Source: Flavobacterium sp. NKUCC04_CG (lineage in GTDB: Bacteria; Bacteroidota; Bacteroidia; Flavobacteriales; Flavobacteriaceae). Taken from it: a DNA stretch of 64,000 nucleotides. The stretch is from assembly GCF_019345525.1 (NCBI RefSeq), contig NZ_JAHKRA010000005.1:62001-126000 (forward strand). The letters are read 5' to 3'. The notes below the pieces were generated by a model. The model searched no databases. It saw only the letters and a list, made by a program, of their open reading frames with translations, and was not told the DNA's origin. Positions 63,623 through 64,000 of this stretch are shown here, piece by piece (the stretch's first letter is position 1; each line of letters opens with the position of its first letter). A program made the translations under genes and the position numbers.

Positions 63623-64000
63623 TTAGTTTTGTTCGTCTTTAAAAAAGTTATCCAGTGCGGCTAAATCGGAAATAGCAACGCTACGAGCTTTACTACCTTC
63701 AAACGGGCCCACAATTCCTGCAGCTTCCAGTTGATCGATAATTCTTCCAGCGCGGTTGTATCCCAGTTTTAGCTTACGTTGTAATAAAGAAGCAGATCCT
63801 TGTTGTGCCACAACTATAATTTCTGCAGCTTCTCTAAACAAAGTGTCGCGATCACTGATATCAATATCAAGACTTGTGCCACTTTCTTCACCGAAGAATT
63901 CCGGTAACAAATAAGCATCGGCATAGGCTTTTTGCGAACCGATAAAATCAGTTACGCGTTCTACTTCAGGTGTATCAACAAAAGCACATTGAACACGTAC
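63623..64000 (-). CDS. ftsK: DNA translocase FtsK, C-terminal end (5' part outside window)
   Basis: The frame is open through the window edge; 125 residues are visible. It includes VRVQCAFVDTPEVERVTDFI, part of the motor domain end, and the winged-helix gamma domain with QQGSASLLQRKLKLGYNRAG and RIIDQLEAAGIVGPFEG, which reads KOPS-type sites. FtsK moves chromosome dimers and links division with segregation. First visible gene of the ftsK-lolA-permease-ribB run. Confidence 0.94.
   Translation of the reverse strand, partial: VRVQCAFVDTPEVERVTDFIGSQKAYADAYLLPEFFGEESGTSLDIDISDRDTLFREAAEIIVVAQQGSASLLQRKLKLGYNRAGRIIDQLEAAGIVGPFEGSKARSVAISDLAALDNFFKDEQN

Overview
The window is a chromosomal segment of a low-GC member of the Bacteroidota, almost certainly Flavobacteriaceae. 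Evidence: TonB receptors with an N-terminal carboxypeptidase-regulatory-like domain, signal peptides ending in -AQ or -SQ, the VGIGT..P surface-protein N-terminus, the ftsK-lolA-lptF/G-ribB order, poor Shine-Dalgarno sites, and promoters of the Bacteroidota type (TTTG, 17-19 bp, TAnnTTTG). The genus cannot be fixed from sequence reading alone.

Layout. 1-4.3 kb (minus): organophosphate locus with a beta-propeller phytase lipoprotein (cut by the window edge), a purple-acid-type phosphatase and a TonB receptor. 4.7-11.5 kb (minus): complete thiamin operon thiS-thiC-tenI/thiE-like-thiD-thiE-thiG-thiH-thiF behind a TPP riboswitch and a good promoter. 11.9-33.9 kb: mostly core and lifestyle genes on both strands: RhtA-like exporter, Xaa-Pro aminopeptidase, a large repeat-containing surface protein, deoxyhypusine-synthase-like enzyme with a ChaA antiporter, Crp/Fnr and AraC regulators, a MocR regulator divergent from an EamA exporter, several GNAT acetyltransferases (one a double-domain fusion), and a zinc-ribbon SDR protein.

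34.0-39.4 kb (minus) is the most interesting block: seven tightly packed genes encoding an FAD oxidoreductase, a methyltransferase, a type III polyketide synthase, a hot-dog dehydratase, a ketosynthase, an acyl carrier protein and a phosphopantetheinyl transferase. Five of the six junctions overlap by 4 bp and the sixth is about 16-20 nt. The layout suggests that a dedicated ACP-bound acyl starter is built, extended by the type III PKS, then methylated and oxidised to a phenolic or quinone lipid. 39.4-42.5 kb holds a small membrane protein, a gene split at an 18-T homopolymer, a MORN lipoprotein and two decayed genes. 43.2-48.4 kb (plus): asparagine/aspartate use (aspartase, periplasmic asparaginase, DcuB-type antiporter, outer-membrane porin).

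48.5-60.2 kb is accessory-like: a CI/LexA-like regulator lacking the S24 serine, an Abi-family HEPN protein, an intact Xre regulator and a decayed paralogue, several orphan genes, three copies of a roughly 0.5 kb non-coding repeat (one with terminal inverted repeats), at least four good copies of a second short repeat, and a duplicated tRNA-Ser 3' end next to the intact tRNA-Ser(TGA). From 60.4 kb to the end the core order ribB, lptF/G-like permease, lolA, ftsK (C-terminal end only) resumes.

At least five genes carry simple frameshifts or decay (DUF1801-like, YdeI-like, poly-T gene, leucine-rich-repeat gene, Xre copy), so either this region is degrading or a few homopolymer sequencing errors are present; raw reads would tell them apart.
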